The notes: generated by a model from the sequence alone, not told the origin. A stretch of DNA of 15,530 nt from Armatimonadota bacterium (GCA_012841485.1 DUUU01000617.1:1-15530), one strand, 5' to 3'; positions 1 through 7,570 are shown, counted from the stretch's first letter. Numbers and translations: made by a program.

Positions 1-394
1 CCTCCTTGGAGGGATGCTTCAATGGGCCGCGATTCAGCTTTTCCAGCGCGCGTCGCGTCTCTGGATTCAGTGGCATTGGCAAGCGTTCTTTCCGCAGAGC
101 TCTTCATCTGAGGGGCGGACGCCGCGACCACCCCGTTCTGTATCCTCAGGACCCCGGGCGCGGGGCCCCGGATCCCCCCGGAATGGCTGTCCCCGGGAGA
201 GAGGGCGACCTCGCTGAGGCACGCCCGCTATGGGACGCCTTCGGGAACGGGCCAAGCGGTTCCTCTTCAAAGGGGACGGATGCGGTTGTGGCAGTGCGGG
301 CACCGATGCTTGCCTACCCGCCGCCCCCAGGGGAGGGGAGCTACGGCGTGGCCCTCTCGGAGGCGACAGTACAGGAGTCTCAGACACTGCCCTC
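1..394. other. Upstream stretch with no supported gene
   Basis: I see no convincing gene here. Open frames on both strands have atypical composition (Pro, Gly and Arg rich, no recognisable domain) and lack ribosome binding sites. The stretch holds small GC-rich inverted repeats: CCTCC/GGAGG at 1-12, and CCCCG/CGGGG at 152-165. A minus-strand frame beginning with ATG at 107 stays open to the left edge for about 36 codons. That could be the 5' end of a divergent gene, but it has no Shine-Dalgarno sequence and such a run is expected by chance in GC-rich DNA. Confidence 0.5.
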
Positions 395-423
395 TTTCGC
401 ATGGCAGGTGGATCTGGTATAAT
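395..423 (+). promoter_or_regulatory. Extended -10 promoter of HEAT-repeat gene
   Basis: A perfect TATAAT lies at 418-423 and is preceded by TGG (415-417), making an extended -10 element. A weak -35 (TTTCGC, 395-400) sits 17 bases upstream. The predicted start of transcription is about 430, only about three bases before the ATG at 433, so the mRNA would be leaderless or nearly so. Confidence 0.7.
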
Positions 424-432
424 GTAGGGCAG

Positions 433-1611
433 ATGGAAACCCGCGACCGCGAGATCCAGGATATTCTCAACAGCCTGCCGACCCAATCTTTGAACGCCAT
501 CAACCGGCTGCGGCAGATGGGCCGTCCCGGTGTACCGGCCCTGGCTGTGGCGCTGAAGTACCCGGATGCCAGCATCCGCGCGGGGGCTGCCCGTGCCCTG
601 GCCCGGATGAACGACCCCGAGGGCGTTCCTGCTCTTGCCGAGGCCGTTGCCGACCCAGACAGTGGCGTTCGCCTGGCGGCGATCTTGGGCCTCGCGGAGT
701 TTCCCGGCGCGGAGGCGGTGCAGGCGCTTGCCCAGGCGTTGCGCGCGCGCCATGCGTTGGTGCGCGACTGCGCGGCTCGCGCTCTGGCCTGCCGCTCGCT
801 AAGCGCGCTGCGCGCCGCTCTGGAGGATCCCGACCCCGTCGTTCGCGCCGCCGCGGCCCACGGCATCGGCTACTATGCGCGCGACCGGCATTCAGTATCC
901 CGTCTTCGCAAGATGCTCGATGACGAAGACGGCGATGTTCGCATCATGGCCGTGCGCGCTCTCGCCTGGATCAGCCGTCGCCATGCGAGCGTTCTCCCCG
1001 ATCTCCTCGTTGCCTTGGAGCACCCCGACGAGAATGTGCGTGCTACGGGGGCCTACTATGCCGGGCGCGTCGGCAATCGCGACGCGTGCGAGGCTCTCGT
1101 GCGCGTTCTCGCCGATCCGAGTCGCGAGGTGGTCCTCGGCGCCATTCGCTCGCTCGGATTCCCAGACGCGGAGGCGTACGGAACCTACCGGGGTGTTGGC
1201 GACGCGCGCGCTATCCCGGGTTTGCTGACGCATCTCACCGGGCCGGACGCCGATCTTCGCGCCGCTGCGGCAGGCGCCCTCGGCTGCGTGCTCCACGCCG
1301 ACCCCTATGGCGAGCGCCCGCCCGAGATGCTGGAGCGCCTGGTAGAGCGCGTGGAAGACTCCGATGCCCGAGTGCGTTCCGCGGCCGTCACGGCTCTCGG
1401 CGAGAGCAGCGACGGCCGCGCCGTGGAACCCCTCGTCCGGGCGCTGCACGATCCGGTGTGGTCGGTGCGCGCGGCGGCAGCCAGTGCCCTGGGCGCTCTG
1501 GGCGACGCGCGCGCCATCCCCGCGCTGGAATCCGCCACCGAGGATGTGGATCTGGCCGTTGCCCGGCGCGCCGAGGCCGCGCTGCATCAGCTTCGAGTCC
1601 AGCTCACTTGA
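433..1611 (+). CDS. HEAT-repeat (PBS-lyase HEAT-like) scaffold protein
   Basis: This 392-residue protein is built almost entirely of about ten or eleven helical repeats of roughly 31 residues. They carry the recurring D-x-x-V-R-x-A-A-x-x-A-L-G pattern typical of HEAT_2/PBS-lyase HEAT-like repeats; the repeat ending at SALGALGDARAIPAL near the C-terminus is a good example. There is no signal peptide or membrane segment, so it is expected in the cytoplasm. Proteins of this kind are protein-protein interaction scaffolds; the partner cannot be told from sequence. The start at 433 (METRDREIQ) is chosen because the TATAAT box lies directly upstream. The frame stays open further upstream to 280, but that extension would include the promoter and has unlikely composition. 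No Shine-Dalgarno sequence precedes the ATG, which fits leaderless translation. It stands alone, 235 bases before the sigma-factor gene. Confidence 0.85.
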   Translation: METRDREIQDILNSLPTQSLNAINRLRQMGRPGVPALAVALKYPDASIRAGAARALARMNDPEGVPALAEAVADPDSGVRLAAILGLAEFPGAEAVQALAQALRARHALVRDCAARALACRSLSALRAALEDPDPVVRAAAAHGIGYYARDRHSVSRLRKMLDDEDGDVRIMAVRALAWISRRHASVLPDLLVALEHPDENVRATGAYYAGRVGNRDACEALVRVLADPSREVVLGAIRSLGFPDAEAYGTYRGVGDARAIPGLLTHLTGPDADLRAAAAGALGCVLHADPYGERPPEMLERLVERVEDSDARVRSAAVTALGESSDGRAVEPLVRALHDPVWSVRAAAASALGALGDARAIPALESATEDVDLAVARRAEAALHQLRVQLT

Positions 1612-1835
1612 TCTGAATAGCCGGCGCCCTCTTCACCCGCTCCCTCTCCTGACGCATGGTTCATTGGAACCGAACCCCCTGCTTGCGTGTTCTTGATAGT
1701 GACGATGCCTGGAGCGCATGGCCGGGTAGGGGTGCTTCCTACGGCTCGGAGACGACCCATCCGGCCGTCCGAGGGCGTCACGCAAGGTCTCGCGATACGA
1801 GGCCAGGCGTGACATGGAGCGTGTGAGTGGCGCAT

Positions 1836-1843
1836 GGAGGTGA
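1836..1843 (+). promoter_or_regulatory. Strong ribosome binding site deciding a GTG start
   Basis: GGAGGTGA is an almost perfect anti-Shine-Dalgarno match, with its GGAGG core six bases before the GTG at 1847. It settles the non-ATG start of the sigma-factor gene over the internal ATG at codon 14. Confidence 0.8.
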
Positions 1844-1846
1844 GAG

Positions 1847-2500
1847 GTGGCACGAGAACGTCTGGACAGCACGCGCAGTCGGCCGATGACCGCGGAGGAA
1901 GCGGCCCTGATGGAGAACAACCAACGGCTGGCGAAGTGGGTGGCCAATCGGGTGGCAAGGCGAGTGGTGGCGCGGCAGGGCACCGGTCACAGCACAGACG
2001 CGCTCTTCGAGGACCTGTTCGACGCTGCGTTGTTCGGCCTCTCGCTGGCAGCTAAGACCTACCGTCCGGAGATCGGCAAGTTCTCCACCTATGCCGTGAC
2101 GGTGATGACTGGCGAGTGCAACCGGTTCCTGGAGCGGAGCGGCCGCAAGCTCCCGCCGCCGGATATCCACGTGATCAGCCTCTCTGACCTCGTGCCGCAC
2201 GATGACAATGACGGAGATGCGATCGGGGAGTTCATCGCCGATGCAAACGCCATCGATCCGGTCGATGCCGCATCACGGCGCGCTCTTCCGGGCGTGCTTC
2301 AGGATGCTCTGGCGACGCTTCCGGACCGAGAGGCGGAAGTGATTCGGCGTCGGTTCCTGTTGGGCGAGAGCCTGGAGAAGATTGGCGCCGCCCTGGGGCG
2401 AAGCCGGCAGCGGATCTATCAGATCGAGCGCCAGGCGCTGTCGCACCTGCGTAGCGCGCTTCAGCAGCGCGGCTATGCTGCGGCCACCGATCTGATCTGA
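1847..2500 (+). CDS. Small sigma-70 family RNA polymerase sigma factor
   Basis: The product has 217 residues. Region 2 spans about residues 24-100 and contains a sigma-2.3/2.4-like stretch (KFSTYAVTVMTGECNRF, 78-94). An acidic linker follows (115-140). Region 4 (151-206) ends with a helix-turn-helix, SLEKIGAALGRSRQRIYQIE (175-194), which closely resembles the RpoD -35 reader. Region 1.1 and most of region 3 are absent. It would direct RNA polymerase to a subset of promoters. The paired tryptophans of housekeeping sigma factors (FSTYA.WWIRQA) are replaced by V-T-V-M-T. The GTG start at 1847 is fixed by a strong GGAGGTGA (1836-1843). No anti-sigma gene adjoins. A GGAAC...CGT arrangement at 1666-1688 resembles ECF-type promoters but is weak. 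An intrinsic terminator follows at 2548-2591. The family is confident; the regulon is unknown. Confidence 0.88.
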   Translation: MARERLDSTRSRPMTAEEAALMENNQRLAKWVANRVARRVVARQGTGHSTDALFEDLFDAALFGLSLAAKTYRPEIGKFSTYAVTVMTGECNRFLERSGRKLPPPDIHVISLSDLVPHDDNDGDAIGEFIADANAIDPVDAASRRALPGVLQDALATLPDREAEVIRRRFLLGESLEKIGAALGRSRQRIYQIERQALSHLRSALQQRGYAAATDLI

Positions 2501-2510
2501 GCGGCGGCAG

Positions 2511-3029
2511 TCACCGCAGATCCGTCGCCCGGATAGTGAGATGACCGGACGGTCCACGGCCCTCACACGTGCCGTGGACCGTCACCTTTTTCCCATCCTC
2601 GAGCCCGACGAGCCATTCGGGCTCTTCCTCGCTGAAGAGGCAACGCACCACTCGCCGCTCCGAGGCCGCGAGCTCCACGTAGAGCCCCCCGTTGGCCTCT
2701 CGCCCAAAGCGGCAAACCGAGCCGGTCACGCTCACCTGCCCGGTGCCATACCGCTCTTGGGCTGCCTGCGCGTCCGTCTCGTATGCGGCATCGAGCGCCA
2801 CCGCGGTCACCTCGTAGACCGGCACCGCGGGCGCCTGCGACTGCAGAATCTCCCAAACGACCGGCACCACGAAGAAGAGGCAGGCCAGCGCGGCGGCAAA
2901 GAAAACGAGCCCCAGGCGCTCGAGCGGATCCGGCATCGGCGCGCCGGGCTGCCGCCCTGTTGCCTCGCCAGGGGCGCTCGCTTCCAGCGAGGCCGACGGC
3001 CGGTTGCTCGGCGTCTCCCGGGGCTCCAT
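2511..3029 (-). CDS. Membrane-anchored OB-fold (tRNA_anti-like) protein
   Basis: This 172-residue protein begins with a hydrophilic, Pro/Ala-rich segment (1-38). One transmembrane helix follows (about 39-60, LGLVFFAAALACLFFVVPVV). The C-terminal domain (about 70-172) resembles the tRNA_anti-like OB folds: an ALDAAYETDAQAAQERYGTGQ helix region, then VSVTGSV, VRCLF, GKKVTVHGTCEG and a final strand. In that family this domain is often attached to a membrane helix and its ligand is unknown, so no biochemical function can be assigned. The ATG at 3029 lies one base after the VOC gene's TGA, with AGGAG seven bases upstream, so translation of the two is probably coupled. Its 3' end contains the terminator hairpin of the convergent sigma gene. 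Confidence 0.75.
   Translation of the reverse strand: MEPRETPSNRPSASLEASAPGEATGRQPGAPMPDPLERLGLVFFAAALACLFFVVPVVWEILQSQAPAVPVYEVTAVALDAAYETDAQAAQERYGTGQVSVTGSVCRFGREANGGLYVELAASERRVVRCLFSEEEPEWLVGLEDGKKVTVHGTCEGRGPSGHLTIRATDLR
2548..2591 (+). terminator. Intrinsic terminator of the sigma gene, inside the opposing CDS
   Basis: A perfect 13-bp stem pairs 2548-2560 (GACGGTCCACGGC) with 2571-2583, around a ten-base loop. After ACC comes TTTTT (2587-2591). It lies 48 bases after the sigma-factor stop on the plus strand. It falls within codons 149-161 of the convergent OB-fold gene, so the same bases serve as coding sequence and as hairpin. The three-base gap before the T tract makes it slightly non-ideal. 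Confidence 0.7.
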
Positions 3030-3030
3030 A

Positions 3031-3441
3031 TCACTTCTCCTGGAACAGCTCGATCACTTCTCCGTTCGGCCCCTGGAAAAAAGCGATGCGGGCGGGCATC
3101 GTGCCCAGGAGGACATCCTTCGGCTCGATGGTGATGGCGCGGCCGGCCGCGCGCACGCGGTCAACGGCGGCATCCACGTCGGCGACGCGGAGGGCCAGGT
3201 GGACCATCGGGAATTGCTTGATGTCGCCCTCGGGTACCATGCTGGCGGGGATCCCCACCACTTCCACGTAGCCCCCGTCACCCATATCCAGAAGACAGAG
3301 CTGGCGCACATCCATCTTCCATTCGTTGGCCGGACGGAAGCCGAGCACCTCGGTGTAGAACCGCTTTGTTGTCTCGTAATCAGTCGTCTGGATCGCCACG
3401 TGGTGGAAGCCGCACCCCGCGACGACGGTGTTGCCTGCCAT
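3031..3441 (-). CDS. VOC/glyoxalase-fold metalloprotein
   Basis: This 136-residue protein has the two beta-alpha-beta-beta-beta modules of the vicinal oxygen chelate superfamily. The four expected metal ligands are visible: H14 (FHHVAIQT), E60 (YVEVVG), H81 (VHLALRV) and E131 (GEVIELFQ). That H/E/H/E set is seen in glyoxalase I and methylmalonyl-CoA epimerase-like members, so an active metalloenzyme is likely, but the substrate is unknown. The ATG at 3441 (MAGNTVV) is chosen because AAGGAG lies directly upstream. A longer frame reaches 3522 but would run through the promoter and operator region. It is the first gene of a two-gene operon with the OB-fold protein and is divergent from guaA. Confidence is high for the family and low for a specific enzyme name. 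Confidence 0.88.
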   Translation of the reverse strand: MAGNTVVAGCGFHHVAIQTTDYETTKRFYTEVLGFRPANEWKMDVRQLCLLDMGDGGYVEVVGIPASMVPEGDIKQFPMVHLALRVADVDAAVDRVRAAGRAITIEPKDVLLGTMPARIAFFQGPNGEVIELFQEK

Positions 3442-3460
3442 ATTGCTCCTTGTCCTTCTC

Positions 3461-3478
3461 TGTGATGAGAGTATCACA
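3461..3478. promoter_or_regulatory. Palindrome TGTGAT-N6-ATCACA, candidate operator
   Basis: A perfect 6-bp inverted repeat with a six-base spacer (TGTGATGAGAGTATCACA) lies 20 bases upstream of the VOC start codon. It covers that gene's candidate -10 box. The half-site resembles CRP/FNR-family sites, but the distance between TGTGA and TCACA is eight bases rather than six, so it is not a canonical CRP box. Confidence 0.5.
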
Positions 3479-3497
3479 TTCGGCGCTCGGGCATAAA
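3470..3497 (-). promoter_or_regulatory. Candidate promoter of VOC/OB-fold operon
   Basis: On the minus strand TTTATG (3497-3492), a 16-base spacer and GATACT (3475-3470) form a plausible but weak promoter. TGT precedes the -10 as an extended element. The palindrome at 3461-3478 overlaps the -10. Confidence 0.4.
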
Positions 3498-3515
3498 GAT
3501 CCTTTTCGATTCCGC

Positions 3516-3544
3516 TTGACATCGTCTGTAAGGGGTGGTATGAT
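3516..3544 (+). promoter_or_regulatory. Promoter of guaA
   Basis: A perfect TTGACA (3516-3521), a 17-base spacer and TATGAT (3539-3544) with TGG immediately before it form a strong sigma-70-type promoter. Transcription should begin near 3551, leaving about 90 bases of leader before guaA. I recognise no purine or guanine riboswitch core in the leader. It does hold a CGGG-TTCT-CCCG mini-hairpin (3608-3619) followed by GTTTTCTGTT. Confidence 0.78.
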
Positions 3545-3642
3545 AAGAAGGGTAACGATTTCCTGCTCCGCTTCCTTCTACCAGACTGCCTTGTCCGTCT
3601 TTAGATGCGGGTTCTCCCGGTTTTCTGTTGAGGCACGGTCTT

Positions 3643-5187
3643 ATGCCAGACGCAAAGACACCCGAATTGGTGATTGTTCTCGATTTTGGCGCGCAATACA
3701 GCCAGTTGATTGCCCGGCGAATTCGCGAGTGCCGTGTGTACTGCGAGATCCTGCCGGCCGAGACGACTGCTGAGGAGATCGTACGCCTCCAGCCACGGGG
3801 CATCGTCCTCTCAGGTGGACCCAACAGCGTGTATGATGAGGGGGCGCTGCGGTGCGACCGACGCCTCTTCGGGCTGGGCATTCCGATCCTGGGGATCTGC
3901 TATGGCCACCAGTTGATGGCGCATCTGCTTGAAGGCCGCGTGGTGCCCGCCGAGACGCGCGAGTATGGGCGCACGGAGCTGAGCGTTCTTGCCGAGGGCG
4001 AGATCTTCCGTGGTCTGGGTGGCGACCGGGTGTGCTGGATGAGCCATGGCGACATGGTGCAGGAAGCCCCCGCCGGCTTCCAGGTGCTGGCGCGGACCGA
4101 GAAAACGCCGGTGGCGGCGATGGGCGATCCGATGCGCCGGCTCTATGGCGTGCAGTTCCATCCGGAGGTGACCCACACTCCCTGGGGCAGCGATCTCTTG
4201 CGCAACTTCGTCACCCACGTCTGCGGTTGCTCCGGTTCCTGGACGATGAAGAGCTTCATCGAGGAGGCCACGGAGCAGATCCGCGCAACGGTGGGCAGCG
4301 GGAAGGTCTTCTGTGCCACCAGCGGCGGCGTCGACTCGATGACCCTGGCCGCCCTCGTGCACCGTGCCATCGGCGACCAGCTGACCTGCGTCTTCGTCAA
4401 CCACGGCTTATTGCGCAAGGGGGAGGCGGAGCAGGTGCGGCGCACGTTTGCGGAGCACCTCCATTTCCCGCTTGTTTATGTGGACGCGGAGGCGCGCTTC
4501 CTGGAGCGGCTGCGGGGGGTGACGGATCCCGAGCAGAAGCGGAAGATCATCGGGCACGAGTTTATCCACGTCCTCGAAGCGGAGGCCGACAAGGTGGAGG
4601 GCGTGGGCTTTCTCGCGCAGGGCACGCTCTATCCAGACGTGATTGAGTCTGGAACGAGCTCTGCGGCGAAGATCAAAACCCACCACAACGTCGGCGGGCT
4701 GCCAGCGCGGATGCGGCTGAAGCTCGTCGAGCCGTTCCGCCGGCTTTTCAAGGATGAAGTACGGCGCGTGGGAACGGAGTTGGGCTTGCCGCCGGAGATC
4801 GTCGGACGGCATCCCTTCCCGGGCCCCGGACTGGCAGTACGCATCTTGGGCGAGATCACCCCGGACCGGTTGGAGATCCTGCGCGAGGCGGATGCGATTG
4901 CCATCGAGGAGCTGCGCAACTCCGGGCTGTATGACCAGATCTGGCAGGCTTTTTGCACGCTCCTCCCGGTGCGTAGCGTCGGCGTGATGGGCGACCAGCG
5001 CACCTACGCCTATCCCATTGTGATCCGCGCGGTGACCAGTGAAGATGCGATGACGGCATCGTGGGCACGCATCCCCTACGATGTCCTTGAGCGAATCAGC
5101 AGTCGGATCAGCAACGAAGTGCGCGGGGTCAACCGCGTGGTGTACGATATTAGCTCCAAACCGCCGGCGACCATCGAATGGGAGTAG
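3643..5187 (+). CDS. guaA: GMP synthase (glutamine-hydrolysing)
   Basis: This 514-residue enzyme converts XMP, ATP and glutamine to GMP, the last step of guanine nucleotide synthesis in the cytoplasm. The N-terminal class I glutamine amidotransferase domain (about 8-200) has the nucleophile C86 in GICYGHQ and the partners H173 and E175 in GVQFHPEV. The ATP-pyrophosphatase domain (about 202-390) has the P-loop SGGVDS (227-232). The C-terminal dimerisation domain includes [16 protein letters not shown] and ends in KPPATIEWE, as is typical. Length is normal. The ATG at 3643 (MPDAKTPE) is preferred, with GAGG about nine bases upstream; a TTG five codons earlier is an alternative. It has its own promoter, is divergent from the VOC operon, and is followed by a 309-base gap before rho. 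Confidence 0.97.
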   Translation: MPDAKTPELVIVLDFGAQYSQLIARRIRECRVYCEILPAETTAEEIVRLQPRGIVLSGGPNSVYDEGALRCDRRLFGLGIPILGICYGHQLMAHLLEGRVVPAETREYGRTELSVLAEGEIFRGLGGDRVCWMSHGDMVQEAPAGFQVLARTEKTPVAAMGDPMRRLYGVQFHPEVTHTPWGSDLLRNFVTHVCGCSGSWTMKSFIEEATEQIRATVGSGKVFCATSGGVDSMTLAALVHRAIGDQLTCVFVNHGLLRKGEAEQVRRTFAEHLHFPLVYVDAEARFLERLRGVTDPEQKRKIIGHEFIHVLEAEADKVEGVGFLAQGTLYPDVIESGTSSAAKIKTHHNVGGLPARMRLKLVEPFRRLFKDEVRRVGTELGLPPEIVGRHPFPGPGLAVRILGEITPDRLEILREADAIAIEELRNSGLYDQIWQAFCTLLPVRSVGVMGDQRTYAYPIVIRAVTSEDAMTASWARIPYDVLERISSRISNEVRGVNRVVYDISSKPPATIEWE

Positions 5188-5496
5188 GTCGTTCCGGCAA
5201 CACTTGGGACCCAGTGACAATCGGAGCGACGCAACAAACGCTCCATGACCAACATATCCGTTGAGCAGCCGGTGGTGGCACCGAGCGGTGCAGCAAGAGC
5301 GTATGGCGTTTCACGGATGTGGGGTCCGGGTATACTGATACCGTAGGCTTGGTGGGCCGCGACTCGGAAGAGTGGTCGCGGGAAGAGGTGTCTCCGCCTA
5401 CGCTTGCCACATGCAGCGCTTCTCACTTTCCCGGCCCGGTTGTCAACGTCTAGTGCGTGCGGGGGGCTGCTTCGCTCGGCACGCAGAGGTGATTCG
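5188..5496 (+). promoter_or_regulatory. guaA-rho intergenic region: rho promoter and C-rich leader
   Basis: No gene is seen here. A promoter, TTTCAC (5309-5314), 16 bases, TATACT (5331-5336), lies about 160 bases before rho. Its -10 sits inside a perfect inverted repeat GGTAT-ACTG-ATACC (5329-5342). The downstream stretch 5391-5450 is C-rich over G (25 C to 12 G by hand count) and pyrimidine-rich, as expected for a Rho loading site. Hairpins GGAGCG/CGCTCC (5223-5244) and GCACC/GGTGC (5278-5291) lack T tracts, so no clear intrinsic terminator follows guaA. Confidence 0.55.
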
Positions 5497-6783
5497 ATGG
5501 CAGTGAATATGGAATTGGCCCAACTCGAGGAAAAAACCCTGGAAGATCTACACCAGATCGCCAAGGAACTCGGGATGACCGGGTTCAGCCGCCTGAACAA
5601 GCAGGACCTGATCTTCAAGATCCTGCAGGCGCAGACAGAGGCGTCCGGTCTGATCTTCTCCGAGGGCGTGCTGGAGATCATCTATCCGGATGGCTTCGGC
5701 TTCCTGCGCATGCGGAACCTGCGCCCCAACCCTGACGATGTCTACGTCTCCCAGTCGCAGATCAAGCGATTCGGCCTGAAGACGGGAGATACGATCTCCG
5801 GCCAGGTGCGCCCCCCCAAGGAGGGCGAGCGCTACTACGGCCTGCTGCGGGTGGAGGCGGTGAACGGACTCGACCCCGAGTTTGCCCGCCAGCGGACAGA
5901 TTTCGATGACCTGACGCCGATCTACCCCCGCGAGCAGTTCCGCCTGGAGACGGACAGCAAGAATATCTCCGCCCGGCTGATCGACCTGGTGGCGCCTATC
6001 GGGAAGGGACAGCGCGGCCTCATCGTCTCGCCGCCGAAGGCGGGCAAGACCACCATCCTCAAGGTGATCGCCAACAGCATCACAACCAACAACCCCGAGG
6101 TGGAGTTGCTGGTGCTCCTGATTGACGAGCGCCCGGAGGAGGTGACCGATATCCGGCGGTCGGTGGATGGCGAGGTAGTGGCCTCCACGTTTGATGAGCT
6201 CCCCGAAAACCACATGCGCGTGGCGGAGATGGTCCTGGAAAAGGCAAAGCGCCTTGTCGAATCCGGCAAAGACGTCGTGGTGTTGCTGGATAGCCTCACG
6301 CGCTATGGCCGCGCTTCCAACGTGACGGTGGAGCCGAGCGGGCGCACGCTCTCGGGCGGTCTGGATCCCGTGGCGCTCTTCCGCCCCAAGCGCTTCTTTG
6401 GTGCTGCGCGCAACATCGAAGAGGGCAGCAGTCTCACGATCCTGGCCAGCTGCCTTGTGGATACCGGCTCGCGCATGGACGAGATGATCTTCGAGGAGTT
6501 CAAGGGCACCGGCAACATGGAGCTCGTCCTCGACCGCAACCTGGCGGACCGGCGCATCTTCCCGGCCATCGATGTGAAGCGCTCTGGCACGCGGCATGAG
6601 GAGCTCCTCTACTCTGAAGAGGACCTCCGCAGCATCTGGCGGCTCCGGCGCTTGCTGGGCGCGCGCGAGCTGGAGTCCGCGGAGGCTACCGAGCTGCTGA
6701 TCGACCGCCTGCGCAAGACGCCGACCAACAGCGAATTCCTGAAGATCATCGATAAGAGCATCAAGACTGCAGAGCTGGACTGA
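5497..6783 (+). CDS. rho: Transcription termination factor Rho
   Basis: This 428-residue product is a full-length Rho without a large insertion. The SAP-like Rho_N helical domain spans about 5-47. The cold-shock/OB RNA-binding domain (about 50-125) contains YPDGFGFLR and [14 protein letters not shown]. The RecA-like ATPase carries Walker A PPKAGKTT (179-186), [11 protein letters not shown] (208-218) and Walker [11 protein letters not shown] with D265. The conserved [22 protein letters not shown] and [13 protein letters not shown] follow. As a hexameric RNA helicase it ends untranslated and C-rich transcripts. The ATG at 5497 (MAVNMELAQ) is preceded by AGAGGTGA; the frame runs upstream to 5404, but that part is leader. 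The promoter and C-rich leader suggest autoregulation, as known for rho in other bacteria. DUF151 nuclease follows after 185 bases, where rpmE is often found. Confidence 0.97.
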   Translation: MAVNMELAQLEEKTLEDLHQIAKELGMTGFSRLNKQDLIFKILQAQTEASGLIFSEGVLEIIYPDGFGFLRMRNLRPNPDDVYVSQSQIKRFGLKTGDTISGQVRPPKEGERYYGLLRVEAVNGLDPEFARQRTDFDDLTPIYPREQFRLETDSKNISARLIDLVAPIGKGQRGLIVSPPKAGKTTILKVIANSITTNNPEVELLVLLIDERPEEVTDIRRSVDGEVVASTFDELPENHMRVAEMVLEKAKRLVESGKDVVVLLDSLTRYGRASNVTVEPSGRTLSGGLDPVALFRPKRFFGAARNIEEGSSLTILASCLVDTGSRMDEMIFEEFKGTGNMELVLDRNLADRRIFPAIDVKRSGTRHEELLYSEEDLRSIWRLRRLLGARELESAEATELLIDRLRKTPTNSEFLKIIDKSIKTAELD

Positions 6784-6968
6784 CAGCGTGGCAGGCCTGA
6801 ACCGGAACCGCAACCTGGCGTCGGCGACATCCCGAAGGGCCCGTCACATCATCGAAGAACGACTGACACGCCTCCCCCTCGCGCGGGAGGATGATCGCCG
6901 AGGGTTTGGCCGGCAGCTTCCCTCCAGGACGGAGGAGGGAGTGGCGTGCCAGGGAAAGGAGCGGGCCC
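6784..6968 (+). other. rho-DUF151 spacer with paired SD/anti-SD hairpins
   Basis: There is no convincing gene and no rpmE. Two small hairpins pair CCTCC-type with GGAGG-type segments: CCTCCC (6871-6876) with GGGAGG (6885-6890), and CCTCC (6921-6925) with GGAGG (6931-6935). The true ribosome binding site for the next gene, AAAGGAG (6955-6961), is free of both. The two genes could share a transcript. Confidence 0.4.
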
Positions 6969-7496
6969 ATGCCCTTCAATGACGACGATCTTTTCGATAT
7001 GAATGAGCCTGAAGAGGGGAAGCCCGAACGGGCCGACGAACTGGAACAACGCCCGGATCGAGGTGAGGTCCGCCCCCGGGAGGTGAAGGTCGTTGGCGTC
7101 TTCGAGTATGAGGCGGCGCACGACTACTTCGTGCTCCTGCGTGATTCGCATGGCCGGCAGCTCCCGATCCAGATCGGACCCTTCGAAGCCCACTCGATCT
7201 ACATGGTCCTACAGGAGGAACAGCCGCCACGTCCGCTGACGCATGACCTCTTCAAGACCGTCATCGAGCGGTTGGGCGCCAAGATCGACAGCCTGACCAT
7301 CGATGATCTCTTCAATGCCACCTATTACGCCAAGCTGGCGTTGCAGGTGGAGGAGGGGATCATCGATATCGATACACGGCCCAGCGACGGGATCGCCCTG
7401 GCACTGCGCGCGGGCGCGCCCATCTACGTCGCGGAGACCGTGCTTGAGGAGGCCGAGCAGCGGCACACGGAGGGCGAGGAAGAGGAGCTGGAGTAG
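6969..7496 (+). CDS. Bifunctional nuclease family protein (DUF151)
   Basis: This 175-residue protein has an acidic N-terminus (1-35) and then a DUF151/bifunctional-nuclease domain (about 38-160). Recognisable pieces are VVGVFEYEAAHDYFVLLRD, LPIQIGPFEAHSI, RPLTHDLFKTVIERLGAKI and the signature DTRPSDGIALALRAGAPIYV. Members of the family have been reported to act on RNA and DNA, but the physiological role is uncertain. An acidic tail (TEGEEEELE) ends the protein. The ATG at 6969 (MPFNDDDLF) has AAAGGAG seven bases upstream. The frame extends to an ATG at 6891 that directly abuts GGAGG with no spacing, so it is disfavoured. The location after rho hints at an RNA-metabolism role, but that is inference. 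Confidence 0.92.
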   Translation: MPFNDDDLFDMNEPEEGKPERADELEQRPDRGEVRPREVKVVGVFEYEAAHDYFVLLRDSHGRQLPIQIGPFEAHSIYMVLQEEQPPRPLTHDLFKTVIERLGAKIDSLTIDDLFNATYYAKLALQVEEGIIDIDTRPSDGIALALRAGAPIYVAETVLEEAEQRHTEGEEEELE

Positions 7497-7570
7497 CTCT
7501 CCGCGGCGCGTCGATACCACGGGGGAATCGCGAGAGTCTCCCCGTCTGCACCGGGCACGCCCGCCTTGTT

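Noticed and set aside
1..107. Possible divergent minus-strand gene starting at 107
   Set aside because: Only about 36 codons are visible, with no ribosome binding site or recognisable motif; an open run this long is common in GC-rich DNA.
280..432. Upstream extension of the HEAT-repeat protein
   Set aside because: It would place the TATAAT box inside the coding region, it has atypical composition, and no HEAT repeat lies there.
3461..3478. CRP binding site
   Set aside because: The half-sites match TGTGA/TCACA, but the spacing is eight bases rather than six, so it is listed only as an unidentified palindrome.
3551..3642. Purine or guanine riboswitch upstream of guaA
   Set aside because: The conserved three-way-junction core is not present and the leader is too short and pyrimidine-rich.
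5404..5496. N-terminal extension of Rho by 31 residues
   Set aside because: The extension is leader sequence; the ATG at 5497 has a good ribosome binding site and matches the usual Rho N-terminus.
6788..6982. Small 64-codon GTG-initiated frame after rho, in the usual place of rpmE
   Set aside because: There is no Shine-Dalgarno sequence and no L31-like cysteine or sequence pattern; it overlaps the DUF151 start.
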